This document shows, piece after piece, positions 5,780 through 12,607 of a DNA stretch of 16,291 bases. Position 1 is the first letter of the stretch; every line of letters starts with the position of its first letter. The DNA comes from an uncultured Blautia sp. Lineage in GTDB: Bacteria; Bacillota; Clostridia; Lachnospirales; Lachnospiraceae. Where the stretch lies: assembly GCA_900556555.1 (NCBI GenBank), contig USPF01000049.1, positions 1-16,291 on the forward strand. The letters are read 5' to 3'. The notes under the pieces are model-generated. The model saw only the letters and a program-made list of their open reading frames with translations. It ran no database searches and had not been told where the DNA came from. Both the position numbers and the translations under genes were made by a program.

Positions 5780-6857
5780 TTAATTTTTCCATCCTTTCAA
5801 TATCCAACTGTTCTGCCATCTGTGTCTGCTCACTTGGAAACAGATGCGCATATCGGTAAGTGATATCAATGCTCTCATGTCCCATTCGGTCTGCGATTGC
5901 CAATACCGTAAATCCCATATTGATCAATAACGATACATGGGAATGTCTCAAATCATGCACACGGATTCGCTTCACCCCAGACACTTTTGATCCTCTGTTC
6001 ATTTCATGATGTAGATAAGATTTGGAAATTGTGAAAATCCGTTCGTCCTCTTTCGGCTCATACAGCATTTTCAGATAATCCTGCATCTCATCACACAAAA
6101 ACTGCGGCATCTTAATGGTTCGATTACTTTTTAATGTCTTTGGCGGTGTAATCACATCTTCCCGGTGCAGTCTCTGATAGGACTTGTTAATCCGTAGTGT
6201 ATGCGTTTCAAAATTGAAATCTGCTGGTGTAAGTGCTAATAACTCGCCCATGCGAAGCCCACACCAGTAAAGTATTTCAAATGCATAATAGGAAACAGGC
6301 TTGTCCATCATGACATCTGCAAATTTCAGATATTCTTCTTTTGTCCAGAACAACATTTCCCGGTGCTCCTCTTTTCCCATATTTCCTGCTTTCTGCGCTG
6401 GATTAGATGGAAGATGGTAAAAATTAACTGCATGGTTGAAAATAGCACTTAACTGACTGTGAATTTTCTGCAGATAAGAAGCAGAATACGGTTTTCCATT
6501 TGCCTGACGGATCGCAAGCAGTTCATTCTGCCATGCAATAATGTCCCTGGGCTCAATTTCTCCTATCTTACGCTTTCCGAAATAAGGAAGAATTTTAGTT
6601 CTAGCAATATTCGTTTTCGTTCCCCAGGTATTATCACGAATTCGATTTTGCATATCCTCCACATAAATCTCATAAAAGCTTTCGAAAGTCATATCCAATT
6701 TGGCTTCTTTCTTCAGCAATAGCTCTCGTTCCCATATCTGCGCTTCTCGTTTTGTAGGAAATCCTCTTTTGGATGACTGGTGCGTTTCTCCTGTCCAATC
6801 GGTATAACGATAGACTACTCGCCACTTTCCAGTGGCATTATCTTTATGAATACTCAT
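5757..6857 (-). CDS. int: Tyrosine recombinase / integrase (E1)
   Basis: A 366-residue integrase that would join and excise the element at its attachment site. Residues about 1-50 form the arm-DNA-binding domain (KWRVVYRYTDWTGE), residues 55-150 the SAM-like core-binding domain, and residues 170-345 the catalytic domain. The full catalytic set is visible: R202 (CGLRMGE), K240, H301 and R304 (HDLRH), H327 (GHESID) and the nucleophile Y336 (YAHLF). Length and layout match Tn916-like ICE integrases. The ATG at 6857 follows the xis stop by 21 bases. The catalytic residues fall at identical numbers in E2, so both should be active. Confidence 0.95.
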   Translation of the reverse strand: MSIHKDNATGKWRVVYRYTDWTGETHQSSKRGFPTKREAQIWERELLLKKEAKLDMTFESFYEIYVEDMQNRIRDNTWGTKTNIARTKILPYFGKRKIGEIEPRDIIAWQNELLAIRQANGKPYSASYLQKIHSQLSAIFNHAVNFYHLPSNPAQKAGNMGKEEHREMLFWTKEEYLKFADVMMDKPVSYYAFEILYWCGLRMGELLALTPADFNFETHTLRINKSYQRLHREDVITPPKTLKSNRTIKMPQFLCDEMQDYLKMLYEPKEDERIFTISKSYLHHEMNRGSKVSGVKRIRVHDLRHSHVSLLINMGFTVLAIADRMGHESIDITYRYAHLFPSEQTQMAEQLDIERMEKLNGEKSGQ

Positions 6858-6878
6858 ACAAATTCTCCTCTCTTTCTC

Positions 6879-7061
6879 TTACATTTCGCTGTAACATACT
6901 TTTTTGCGGAAATAATTGGTGTTTACTCTGCCAGCTACCGTAAGATAACCTAGCTTCTTTAATTCTTCATTTAGCTGTTTGACAATCTTATAAGCATAAG
7001 ACTTAGAAACACCCAGTTCCGCTGCAACTTCTTCTACTGTCATAAAAGTTCTGTTCGTCAC
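6879..7061 (-). CDS. xis: Excisionase-like helix-turn-helix protein (E1)
   Basis: A 60-residue protein with a winged helix/HTH pattern: MTVEEVAAELGVSKSYAYKIVKQL, then GYLTVAGRVNTNYF. This is typical of small excisionases encoded before integrases in Firmicutes elements. It would bend attachment-site DNA and favour excision. The start is GTG at 7061, with AGGAG 9 bases upstream; an internal ATG has no ribosome site. It is the first gene of the xis-int-mobC-ATPase transcript, driven from the promoter at 7115-7143. The role is inferred from size, fold and position. Confidence 0.85.
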   Translation of the reverse strand: MTNRTFMTVEEVAAELGVSKSYAYKIVKQLNEELKKLGYLTVAGRVNTNYFRKKVCYSEM

Positions 7062-7081
7062 ATCGCATCTCTCCTCTCTAC

Positions 7082-7180
7082 CTTAACGTCATTTGTTTAA
7101 GTCGTTGCATTTGCATAATACTAAACATTTTAATTTAAGTCAAGCATTTTTATGTGAATATTAAATTCTTTTGTTTAAGT
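7082..7180. promoter_or_regulatory. Three-operator control region (E1)
   Basis: The half-site TTTAAGT recurs at 7096-7102, 7134-7140 and 7174-7180, spaced 38 and 40 bases. Each is preceded by a partial inverted partner, for example CTTAA-N10-TTAAG at 7082-7101 and TTAAA with TTTAA at 7162-7178. The middle site fills the spacer of the xis promoter. This suits co-operative binding by the divergent XRE repressor. Confidence 0.6.
7115..7143 (-). promoter_or_regulatory. Promoter of the xis-int operon (E1)
   Basis: On the minus strand TTGACT (7143-7138), a 17-base spacer and TATTAT (7120-7115) form a good sigma-A promoter about 50 bases before the xis start. The spacer coincides with the middle operator, so a repressor would block RNA polymerase directly. 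Confidence 0.75.
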
Positions 7181-7185
7181 TCTTC

Positions 7186-7214
7186 TTGCTATCCGAAATT
7201 GCTCATGCTATACT
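7186..7214 (+). promoter_or_regulatory. Promoter of the XRE repressor gene
   Basis: TTGCTA (7186-7191), a 17-base spacer and TATACT (7209-7214), with a TG extended -10 element (TGCTATACT). The third operator ends 6 bases upstream of the -35, allowing autoregulation. The leader to the start codon is about 75 bases. Confidence 0.6.
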
Positions 7215-7294
7215 GAACCTAAACAGAATTGTTTTATTTTCTATCACAATTAATTATGGCAACACGAATGACCACTATAAGGAGGCAAACAAAA

Positions 7295-7819
7295 ATGGCA
7301 ATCGGACAACGTATCAAATTTTTTCGCAACCGCAAGGGCATGACACAAAAGCAACTCGGAGAGCAACTGGGATTCATGGGAAAAACCTCAGATGTCCGCA
7401 TGGCTCAGTATGAATCTGAAGCAAGAGTTCCTAAGATTGATCTTGTAAAACAAATGTCTCAGATCTTTGGTGTCAATACTCATGCTTTAACAGTGCCGGA
7501 TATTGATACTCATATAGGTCTGATGCATACACTATTTGCACTGGAAGATATGTATGGTCTGAAGGTGAAAAATGTAGATGGGCAGCCTCATCTCTACCTT
7601 GACCGTTCCATATCTGCTCCCAGCTCCTCTGTCGATGAAATGCTTCGTGCATGGATGGAACAAGCTGACAAACTGGAAAACGGTGAAATCAGCAAGGAAG
7701 AATATGATGAATGGAGATATAAGTACCCTGAACTGGATACTTACCAGAAACGTGCCAAGGTACCATCTCAGGAACTGAGTGATTACCTCGTAAAAGAATT
7801 GACTAAAAAAGAAAAGTAA
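7295..7819 (+). CDS. XRE-family transcriptional repressor (E1)
   Basis: A 174-residue protein. Residues about 5-60 form a lambda-Cro/XRE helix-turn-helix: GQRIKFFRNRKGMTQKQLGEQLG, then VRMAQYESEARVPKIDL and SQIFGV. The C-terminal part is acidic and helical, without protease or peptidase motifs. The start is ATG 7295, with AAGGAGG about 9 bases upstream; the frame extends 22 codons further upstream but that start lacks a ribosome site. Divergent from xis-int and beside three matched operators, it is the expected switch that keeps excision and transfer off. There is no ImmA-like antirepressor beside it, so the inducing signal is unknown. Confidence 0.9.
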   Translation: MAIGQRIKFFRNRKGMTQKQLGEQLGFMGKTSDVRMAQYESEARVPKIDLVKQMSQIFGVNTHALTVPDIDTHIGLMHTLFALEDMYGLKVKNVDGQPHLYLDRSISAPSSSVDEMLRAWMEQADKLENGEISKEEYDEWRYKYPELDTYQKRAKVPSQELSDYLVKELTKKEK

Positions 7820-7834
7820 AAGAAGAAAATAGAA

Positions 7835-7888
7835 AAACCTTACCGATATTCAGTTTTTTACTTCTGAAAATCAGTAAGGTTTCTTTAT
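7835..7888 (+). terminator. Terminator after the XRE gene
   Basis: A 9-bp stem AAACCTTAC/GTAAGGTTT (7835-7843 and 7874-7882), with inner GAT/ATC and CAG/CTG pairs, is followed by CTTTATAT. It lies 16 bases after the stop codon. The long imperfect stem and short T-run make it moderate in strength. Confidence 0.6.
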
Positions 7889-7932
7889 ATACGTTATGAA
7901 ATAAAATTTTTATCTTTTGAATAATCACAAAA

Positions 7933-8065
7933 TGTTGCCATTTTGTTGCCATTCACTAAGCAAATTTGCTTGAAACCCGCATAAATACTGGGTTCTTATG
8001 ATTGTGTGGATTATTCAAACTCGACAATTACTAATCAATTTTGTTTAGAGATTATTTGTTGCCGT
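7933..8065. other. att: Candidate attachment site at the E1/E2 junction
   Basis: Two 11-bp-spaced copies of TGTTGCCATT (7933-7942 and 7944-7953) and a third TGTTGCCGT (8057-8065) flank a core-like inverted repeat AACCC-N11-GGGTT (7974-7994). Short arm repeats around an imperfect core dyad fit integrase arm and core binding sites. The position immediately beyond the integrase module of E1 and at the cargo end of E2 supports a shared junction. The core could not be matched to a second copy, because the other element ends are outside the window. Confidence 0.5.
7958..7971. repeat. Perfect 14-bp palindrome resembling the E2 operator
   Basis: AAGCAAATTTGCTT is its own reverse complement. With flanks it reads CTAAGCAAATTTGCTTG, one base different from the operator in the E2 xis promoter (CTAAGCATATTTGCTTG, 16202-16218). 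It could bind the E2 repressor or a recombination accessory protein. Confidence 0.65.
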
Positions 8066-8091
8066 GTTTGCTTTTCTTTCGATTTTTTGAT

Positions 8092-8175
8092 TTATCCATA
8101 TTATCCTGCCTATATGGGCTAATGTTATCAGTTTGTTATCGCTGTTGATAACACTCGCTCCGTAACTGTGGATAA
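8092..8175. other. Cluster of DnaA-box-like sequences
   Basis: A perfect TTATCCACA (minus strand, 8175-8167) and two one-mismatch boxes, TTATCAACA (minus, 8151-8143) and TTATCCATA (plus, 8092-8100), lie within 84 bases, with looser TTATC copies at 8101, 8125 and 8136. Part of the cluster is an inverted repeat TGTTATCA/TGATAACA (8123-8130 and 8146-8153). The stretch 7890-8221 holds no gene; this cluster and the attachment candidate are what I see in it. Confidence 0.5.
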
Positions 8176-8221
8176 TAGCAATATGTTCCGATTCAAATTA
8201 TAAACAACTTTGCTTAGAAAA

Positions 8222-9091
8222 TCAACCATTTGTTTCTGTATCTTCAATAAGATTTTTCTTTAGTGCCTCAATCGTATCTTGGTTCTTTCTCAAAAGTTCT
8301 AATTGCCTGTATGCTTTCTCTCTTAATATTTTCAGCCTTTCAATTTTAGGCACTTCCTGTCTTATCAAGTCTGCGTTTGTATCTTCCAAATTGATAAGCA
8401 CAACCAATTCTTCTGCTGAAGCAAAATCTCTGATATTAGGAGTTTTCCCTTTTATTCCTTTTTCATTTCTCCATTGTGCTGCTGTTTTTCCAAACAAAGC
8501 CATATTTAGAATATCTGCTTCTGAAGCGTATGTATATGCCATTTCCTGCGGAGATAATGTGGGAGTTATCAAAAATTCTTTTACTGCATCTGTGTGGATA
8601 CGATAGTTTATTTTTGAAAGTTCTCTCTTTACATCCCACCCAATTGCTAACCGATCTGCTTCATCTTTCTTTAATCGCTGATAGTCTTTGATGATATAAA
8701 GCTTAAATTCCGGCGAAATCCATGAAGCAAACTCAAACGCTATATCCGTATGAGCATAAGTGCCGCCATATCGTCCCGATTTTGATACGATACCGATTGC
8801 ATCTGTTGCTTTGATCCACTGCTGCGGTGTCAACGTAAAAGCATTATCTCCAGATTCCGCTTTAAACCTATCGAATTCGATAGGTTTAAAATTGGGATTA
8901 TGAATTTGTTCCCACAAGCCCAAAAATGAAATCGTAGAATGATTACGCATCCAGTTTGCCACAACGATGAAGGCATTATCTGGATTTTTATATTTTGCAA
9001 TATCAGTGAGTGAAATATAAGCATCTTCATTAACGACATCGCCCATCACTCTGATTTCTGTTCCATTTGCATCTATTTTCATGTTTTTCAA
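8222..9091 (-). CDS. KilA-N domain protein (E2 cargo)
   Basis: A 289-residue protein. The KilA-N DNA-binding domain spans about residues 20-140 with recognisable family segments: YISLTDIAKY (25-34), NWMRN, FLGLWEQIHNPNFK, FTLTPQQWI, GIVSKSGRYGGTYAHTDIAFEFASW and the EFKLYIIKDYQRLK end. The remaining 150 residues are helical, with a charged C-terminal coiled coil. KilA-N proteins occur in phages as antirepressor-like DNA-binding proteins and are common on gut mobile elements; the role here is unknown. The likely start is TTG at 9091, since AAGGGGGA lies about 9 bases upstream; ATG 9082 is the alternative. It lies 119 bases after the lipoprotein gene on the same strand. Confidence 0.85.
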   Translation of the reverse strand: MKNMKIDANGTEIRVMGDVVNEDAYISLTDIAKYKNPDNAFIVVANWMRNHSTISFLGLWEQIHNPNFKPIEFDRFKAESGDNAFTLTPQQWIKATDAIGIVSKSGRYGGTYAHTDIAFEFASWISPEFKLYIIKDYQRLKKDEADRLAIGWDVKRELSKINYRIHTDAVKEFLITPTLSPQEMAYTYASEADILNMALFGKTAAQWRNEKGIKGKTPNIRDFASAEELVVLINLEDTNADLIRQEVPKIERLKILREKAYRQLELLRKNQDTIEALKKNLIEDTETNG

Positions 9092-9210
9092 TCTTGGTTT
9101 TCCCCCTTTCTACATTACGGACACTCTTTTTCAAAATAATTTTCTAATTTTTCTTTTCAATTTCTTGCCATATGTAATCATCACATCAATTTTTGCAACT
9201 GTAATCTGTC

Positions 9211-9573
9211 TTATTCTGCTTTTACTTTAATCCATTGAACATATGCCCATTGTATTTTTTCACTGTCCACAGTATTGTCATCAATCGGTGTTCCACACTC
9301 TTGATATAGATAAAAATCAGGAATACTGTCTAATTCAGTTACAGCATACATTTTACATCCTTCAAGACCTGTGCCATTTGCTTGCTCCTTGCTCAGTTCT
9401 CCCAAATAAGTATAGCCTTGTGGTAGTTCATTAACAGGCATATTAGGAGCAACATATTTTTGACCATACATATCTATCATTGGTGGCATGTCTCCCGTGT
9501 CTACACTATTATGACAACCTGAAAAAGCCACAATCAAAAATAGGGACAGTAATAAAGATATAATTTGTTTCAT
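9211..9573 (-). CDS. Small secreted lipoprotein (E2 cargo)
   Basis: A 120-residue protein with a lipoprotein signal: MKQIISLLLSLFLIVAFSGC, basic start, hydrophobic core, and the lipobox-like FSGC with Cys20 as the lipidated residue. The mature part of about 100 residues would sit on the outer face of the membrane. It includes a YGQKYVAPNMPVNELPQGY segment and two further cysteines, Cys73 and Cys93. I do not recognise a function; short lipoproteins like this are frequent near sensors and mobile genes in Clostridia. The start is ATG 9573, with GGAGGTG 5 bases upstream. It begins 44 bases after the ATPase stop, so the two are probably co-transcribed. Confidence 0.8.
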   Translation of the reverse strand: MKQIISLLLSLFLIVAFSGCHNSVDTGDMPPMIDMYGQKYVAPNMPVNELPQGYTYLGELSKEQANGTGLEGCKMYAVTELDSIPDFYLYQECGTPIDDNTVDSEKIQWAYVQWIKVKAE

Positions 9574-9617
9574 CCTAACACCTCCATAAAATTAGAATTT
9601 GTCGATTTCTTTATTAT

Positions 9618-10334
9618 CTAATCTGTTAGTAATCTATCCAACAGCATCTGCCTATTATTTATAAACATTTCTGTTACCTGGTAACTCTCTGTATCCTCAT
9701 ATTCGCACAGATGTATGCGTCCATTATCAAAACAATAGATATCTGCATCTGGTATTCCTAACAAAATCGGCGAATGCGTAACTATAATAAACTGTGCGCC
9801 CTCTTTTGCACATCTGTATATTTGCATCAACAATGTAAGCTGTCTCTGCGGTGATAATGCAGCTTCCGGCTCATCAAAAAGATACAAGCCATTGGGATTC
9901 ATATTATTCTGTGCTAATGCGAGAAAACTCTCTCCATGTGATTTTTCATGATATTTAGCGGAAGGATGTGTAATATCTGCATATTCTTCTTCCTGCGTTG
10001 CAACATTATAAAAGCTTTCTGCCCTAAGAAAATATCCCCACTTTTCCTTCCGATAGCCTTTGGCAATTCTTATCGCATCACACAACTCTGAATGTGTATC
10101 ATGTGTAGAAAAAACATAATTCTTCGTTCCTCCCTCAGGATTAAAACCATGTGCTACGGCAAGTGCTTCCAATAAAGTTGATTTGCCACTGCCATTTTCC
10201 CCCACAAAAAAAGTAATTGGTTTGTTAAAATCAAGTTTTTCAACTCCCTTAAAAGCCCTGATTCTCTTCAGATAACTATCCTTATCAATTTTATCCCAAT
10301 CAAATATTACTCCTTGTATGAATTGATCGTTCAT
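9618..10334 (-). CDS. SMC/ABC-type AAA ATPase, COG3910-like (E2 cargo)
   Basis: A 238-residue soluble ATPase with the complete ABC/SMC motif set: Walker A GENGSGKST (45-53), signature-like SHGES (132-136), Walker B YLFDEPEAAL (151-160) and H-loop THS (186-188). There is no long coiled coil, zinc hook or nuclease domain, so it is a minimal stand-alone ATPase of the predicted ATPase group often annotated AAA family ATPase. Such proteins occur in defence loci as partners of nucleases or toxins, but no such partner is adjacent here. AGGAGGTG lies 6 bases before ATG 10334. It is first in the minus-strand cluster with the lipoprotein and KilA-N genes, under its own promoter and a structured leader. 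Confidence 0.85.
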   Translation of the reverse strand: MNDQFIQGVIFDWDKIDKDSYLKRIRAFKGVEKLDFNKPITFFVGENGSGKSTLLEALAVAHGFNPEGGTKNYVFSTHDTHSELCDAIRIAKGYRKEKWGYFLRAESFYNVATQEEEYADITHPSAKYHEKSHGESFLALAQNNMNPNGLYLFDEPEAALSPQRQLTLLMQIYRCAKEGAQFIIVTHSPILLGIPDADIYCFDNGRIHLCEYEDTESYQVTEMFINNRQMLLDRLLTD

Positions 10335-10396
10335 CTAATCACCTCCTTGTAAAAAACACTTTCTAATTCCCATCTTCTTGCCCTTTAGACAAGAAG
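10335..10396 (-). promoter_or_regulatory. Structured leader with possible 12-codon leader ORF before the ATPase
   Basis: A 7-bp stem CTTCTTG/CAAGAAG (10396-10374) is followed at once by a small frame, ATG 10373 to TAG 10337-10335 (MGIRKCFLQGGD). It lies in the same frame as the ATPase, whose ATG is directly next to the TAG. The ATPase ribosome site lies inside this small frame, so translation of it could control the ATPase. No ribosome site for the small frame is strong, only AAAGGG. Suggestive, not shown. Confidence 0.35.
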
Positions 10397-10444
10397 CATC
10401 CTTCACCTTCAGTTTGGTCAATCCCGATTTGTCTCTTTTTCTCA

Positions 10445-10472
10445 ATTATACATCAACAAATATTATTGTAAA
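10445..10472 (-). promoter_or_regulatory. Promoter of the ATPase-lipoprotein cluster
   Basis: On the minus strand TTTACA (10472-10467), a 16-base spacer and TATAAT (10450-10445). A perfect -10 and five of six -35 bases. It implies a leader of about 100 bases before the ATPase start. Confidence 0.65.
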
Positions 10473-10477
10473 GTAGA

Positions 10478-10502
10478 GAGCAAGCCATTTCCTGACTTGC
10501 TC
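10478..10502 (-). terminator. Probable terminator after E2 tnpV
   Basis: A perfect 7-bp stem GAGCAAG/CTTGCTC with an 11-base loop begins 15 bases after the tnpV stop. The tail read on the minus strand is TCTACTTTAC, a poor T-run, so termination may be inefficient and some readthrough into the cargo promoter region is possible. Confidence 0.45.
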
Positions 10503-10517
10503 CCCATCATGTTATTT

Positions 10518-10895
10518 TTACTGATAAATTATCTCTTTATCCACAATCTTCCTCGCACACGCCTGTATATTATTCATCCTGCCTACCCATTCCAATGCGT
10601 TATCTGCCTTTAACTGTTCTGTGATTCCCTGCGCCTGTTTCATCTGCTCCACAATTCTTTCAAAGCGTTCCTGTGCCTGTTCCTCTATATCTGCCAGATA
10701 ACCATTTAATCTGCCACTCATCAGCAGATCCAGATATACAGTCCTGCGGTATTCCTTCAAATACTGCAAATGCCTTTGTCCCCATACTCCAACAAATCTC
10801 GGTTCTTCTTCCTCCGGCAAGGTAAGGTTGGGAATAAAGTAATCCCCACATCTTACATAAGTGCCGCCCATTTCTTCAAAAATTGTTTTCTTCAT
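10518..10895 (-). CDS. tnpV: TnpV family protein (E2)
   Basis: A 125-residue TnpV protein: MKKTIFEEMGGTYVRCGDYF, then PNLTLPEEEE, a middle helical segment, and the signature EWVGRMNNIQACARKIV near the C-terminus. The chosen start is ATG 10895, which gives the same length as the E1 protein and has AGGTGG about 8 bases upstream; ATG 10916 lacks a ribosome site. It begins 17 bases after the relaxase stop, so it is the last gene of the DUF5348-relaxase-tnpV transcript. Outside the PEEE segment and C-terminal signature it is clearly diverged from the E1 copy. Its biochemical role is unknown. Confidence 0.85.
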   Translation of the reverse strand: MKKTIFEEMGGTYVRCGDYFIPNLTLPEEEEPRFVGVWGQRHLQYLKEYRRTVYLDLLMSGRLNGYLADIEEQAQERFERIVEQMKQAQGITEQLKADNALEWVGRMNNIQACARKIVDKEIIYQ

Positions 10896-10912
10896 TTTCT
10901 GTTCCACCTTTC

Positions 10913-12343
10913 TCATCGTTCTCTGTCCATAGATTTCTTCTTTGCTGACTGTTTTGGCTGCTGTCTGCTTTCCTGCTGATAGCGGTGTAATTTTTCCCGT
11001 ATGCTTGCCTTTTTCGGCGGTTCTGATGACGGCTCTTTCTTCTGCTCTGTCTGATTTTCCCATGCTCGCAGCTCCTCATTATATTCCCTGACCAGTTTTT
11101 CCGATTTCTGATACGTCTTTGCAAAGGACTGAACATCTGGATATCCTGCCTGTGTTACCATCTGTTCCATATCTGTATGAATACGTTTTTCCTGTTTCTC
11201 TGCCTGTTCAATTTTGCCCTCTAAGGATTTCCGTACTTTTCCTTTGAAAAATCCTGTTGTCTCGGAAAGCTGTTTCTTCAACAAGGAAAGCTCCTGTTGC
11301 GTGGACTTCATCGCCTGTGACTGCTTCTGAAGTTTCTCCATCAGCTTCCGCATATCATTCCATTCCTGTAAATCAATCTTCGGTACTGGCTTTGGCGGCA
11401 GCTTAAATTTGAAAATCATTTCCTGTAAGAAGTCTTTCGCACCACGGATAATCTGCTGAAACATATCCGGCAGCCAACCATGTGTCCTTATTGATTGCAG
11501 CGTTTTGTCAGTGATTTTTTCCCGCTTGACCGTTAAAATATCTTCTTCGGGAACGCCCTCGACTAATGCCACATCAACCGTCCGATTCCATTCCTGCCTT
11601 GCCGCATTATCTGCCCGTATTTCTGCTTCTTTCGGATTATTCTTCCCGATTTTCTTCGTTGCCAGATACACACCACCCTGCTGAAATACGGACAACTTTT
11701 CGGATTCTTCTTTCAAATGACTGTTGATGATTTCCGTAAACATCTCCTTGACTTCTCTGGTAAACGCATCACTCTTAAACCATTCATCTTTCTTTGTAAA
11801 AATGTGGCTCTCGTAAACTTCTCCTTTAGGAATAATACTGCATCCTGCTCGAAGATTTCCTTGCTCATCTAAAATCTCTTTCTTCGTGCGTCTGTGCTTG
11901 CCCTGTTCATCATAAAACATATTTCTGGTAGCAATTTTCACTTCGGGATGTTCCAGCATTTTCCGTTCACTGAATACGAGATGGATATGGTAATTAGTCA
12001 TTTTCTTGTTATGATGAAGTGCCGCACTGCATTCCACATCGTACCTTTTATGAAAACTGTCCGTAAAAAGCCTTACCACATCATCTGTCTTGTACTCAAC
12101 AAAACTTTCAGGAAGTGCAATGATAAACTCCCGTCCCTCAATACATTTCCCTGCTGTTCCGCTTGCCTTAAAATCCAACTGATTCTCTCTGGCAAGATTC
12201 TTCCAGAACTCTGGTGTTGCTCCTTCCGTCTGATAGGTCGCATAGAGATGTTCCTGTCTTTTCGGATTGGAAATATAATCAATTCTTCCTGTCACATCAG
12301 ACAGCTTGTTTTGTCTGATAAATGAATGTCTGCCTATAAGCAT
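10913..12343 (-). CDS. mobA: MobA/MobL family relaxase, intact (E2)
   Basis: A 476-residue relaxase. The nuclease domain (about 1-290) has a candidate catalytic Tyr23 (GRIDYISN), FIIALPESF (73-81), histidines H110, H111, H119 and H121 (HHNKKMTNYHIH), RNMFYDEQGKHRRTKKEILDE, and the family segment EWNRTVD. From about residue 330 there is a coiled coil with LSETTGFFKG, then a charged tail ending in SAKKKSMDRER. It would nick oriT and lead the strand into a helper conjugation channel. In E1 the same protein is cut by a TAG between these two parts. ATG 12343 has AAAGGAG only one base away, an unusually short spacing. The oriT-like region lies directly upstream. Confidence 0.9.
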   Translation of the reverse strand: MLIGRHSFIRQNKLSDVTGRIDYISNPKRQEHLYATYQTEGATPEFWKNLARENQLDFKASGTAGKCIEGREFIIALPESFVEYKTDDVVRLFTDSFHKRYDVECSAALHHNKKMTNYHIHLVFSERKMLEHPEVKIATRNMFYDEQGKHRRTKKEILDEQGNLRAGCSIIPKGEVYESHIFTKKDEWFKSDAFTREVKEMFTEIINSHLKEESEKLSVFQQGGVYLATKKIGKNNPKEAEIRADNAARQEWNRTVDVALVEGVPEEDILTVKREKITDKTLQSIRTHGWLPDMFQQIIRGAKDFLQEMIFKFKLPPKPVPKIDLQEWNDMRKLMEKLQKQSQAMKSTQQELSLLKKQLSETTGFFKGKVRKSLEGKIEQAEKQEKRIHTDMEQMVTQAGYPDVQSFAKTYQKSEKLVREYNEELRAWENQTEQKKEPSSEPPKKASIREKLHRYQQESRQQPKQSAKKKSMDRER

Positions 12344-12379
12344 TCTCCTTTCCCGGCTCTCGCCTGCTTTGCTGTGAGT

Positions 12380-12592
12380 AGGTGCATAGGCACCTGTTTA
12401 CAAACTTATCCGCCTGTCGGCGGTTGCCCCCTGCAAGGGCGAAATACACAGAACATAAACGAAGTTTGTGCGATGGGTGTATTTCGCTCTCAAACGCCGA
12501 GGGCTTTATAAGGTGCTACCTTTCTGTACCATGTTTCGGCTTGTGCTTTTCATCTTGGGCGTATCCGCCCTTTTTATTTGCCCGTATCAGGG
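12380..12592. other. oriT: Putative origin of transfer (oriT) upstream of E2 relaxase
   Basis: This has the same layout as E1: a 6-bp hairpin AGGTGC-ATAG-GCACCT (12380-12395), a 5-bp hairpin CCGCC-TGTC-GGCGG (12410-12423), and an 11-bp perfect inverted repeat GCGAAATACAC/GTGTATTTCGC (12439-12449 and 12477-12487). The small dyad and GTGCG (12468-12472) lie within its loop. The two outer hairpins differ in sequence from E1 but stay paired. The central part is nearly identical to E1. The nick site is proposed near 12472 by analogy with MOBQ origins; this is inference. Confidence 0.65.
12557..12576 (+). terminator. Plus-strand terminator-like hairpin (E2)
   Basis: GGGCG-TATC-CGCCC followed by TTTTTA matches the first hairpin in E1. 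The second E1 hairpin is reduced here to CCC/GGG. No plus-strand gene lies before it, so an antisense or oriT-derived transcript, or a DNA-level role, is possible. Confidence 0.5.
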
Positions 12593-12607
12593 ATTATCCT
12601 GTCTGAT

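Larger units (their letters stand above)
1..7994. mobile_element. Integrative and mobilizable element 1 (E1), left end outside window
   Basis: Backbone genes of a mobilizable integrative element lie in one orientation: xis, int, mobC-like, RepA-like ATPase, small protein, DUF5348, MobA/MobL relaxase (split), tnpV, with a divergent XRE repressor at the right end. No conjugation pore genes are present, so it would need a helper (inference). The right end is placed at the candidate attachment core at 7974-7994, just beyond the repressor terminator. The left end was not found: the AT-rich gene at the left edge occupies the cargo position that three genes fill in element 2, so the element probably continues leftward. 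The boundaries are inferred; the gene content is seen directly. Confidence 0.75.

Noticed and set aside
7974..7994. Rho-independent terminator from AACCC/GGGTT
   Set aside because: The stem is only 5 bp with an 11-base loop and no T-run follows on either strand; a recombination core dyad is more plausible.
10896..11063. Upstream extension of E2 tnpV to 181 residues
   Set aside because: It overlaps the relaxase end in another frame and lacks a ribosome site; ATG 10895 matches E1 in length.
11894..12325. Plus-strand open frame of 143 codons opposite the E2 relaxase
   Set aside because: Antisense to the conserved nuclease domain including the histidine motif; composition looks like a reverse-strand shadow.
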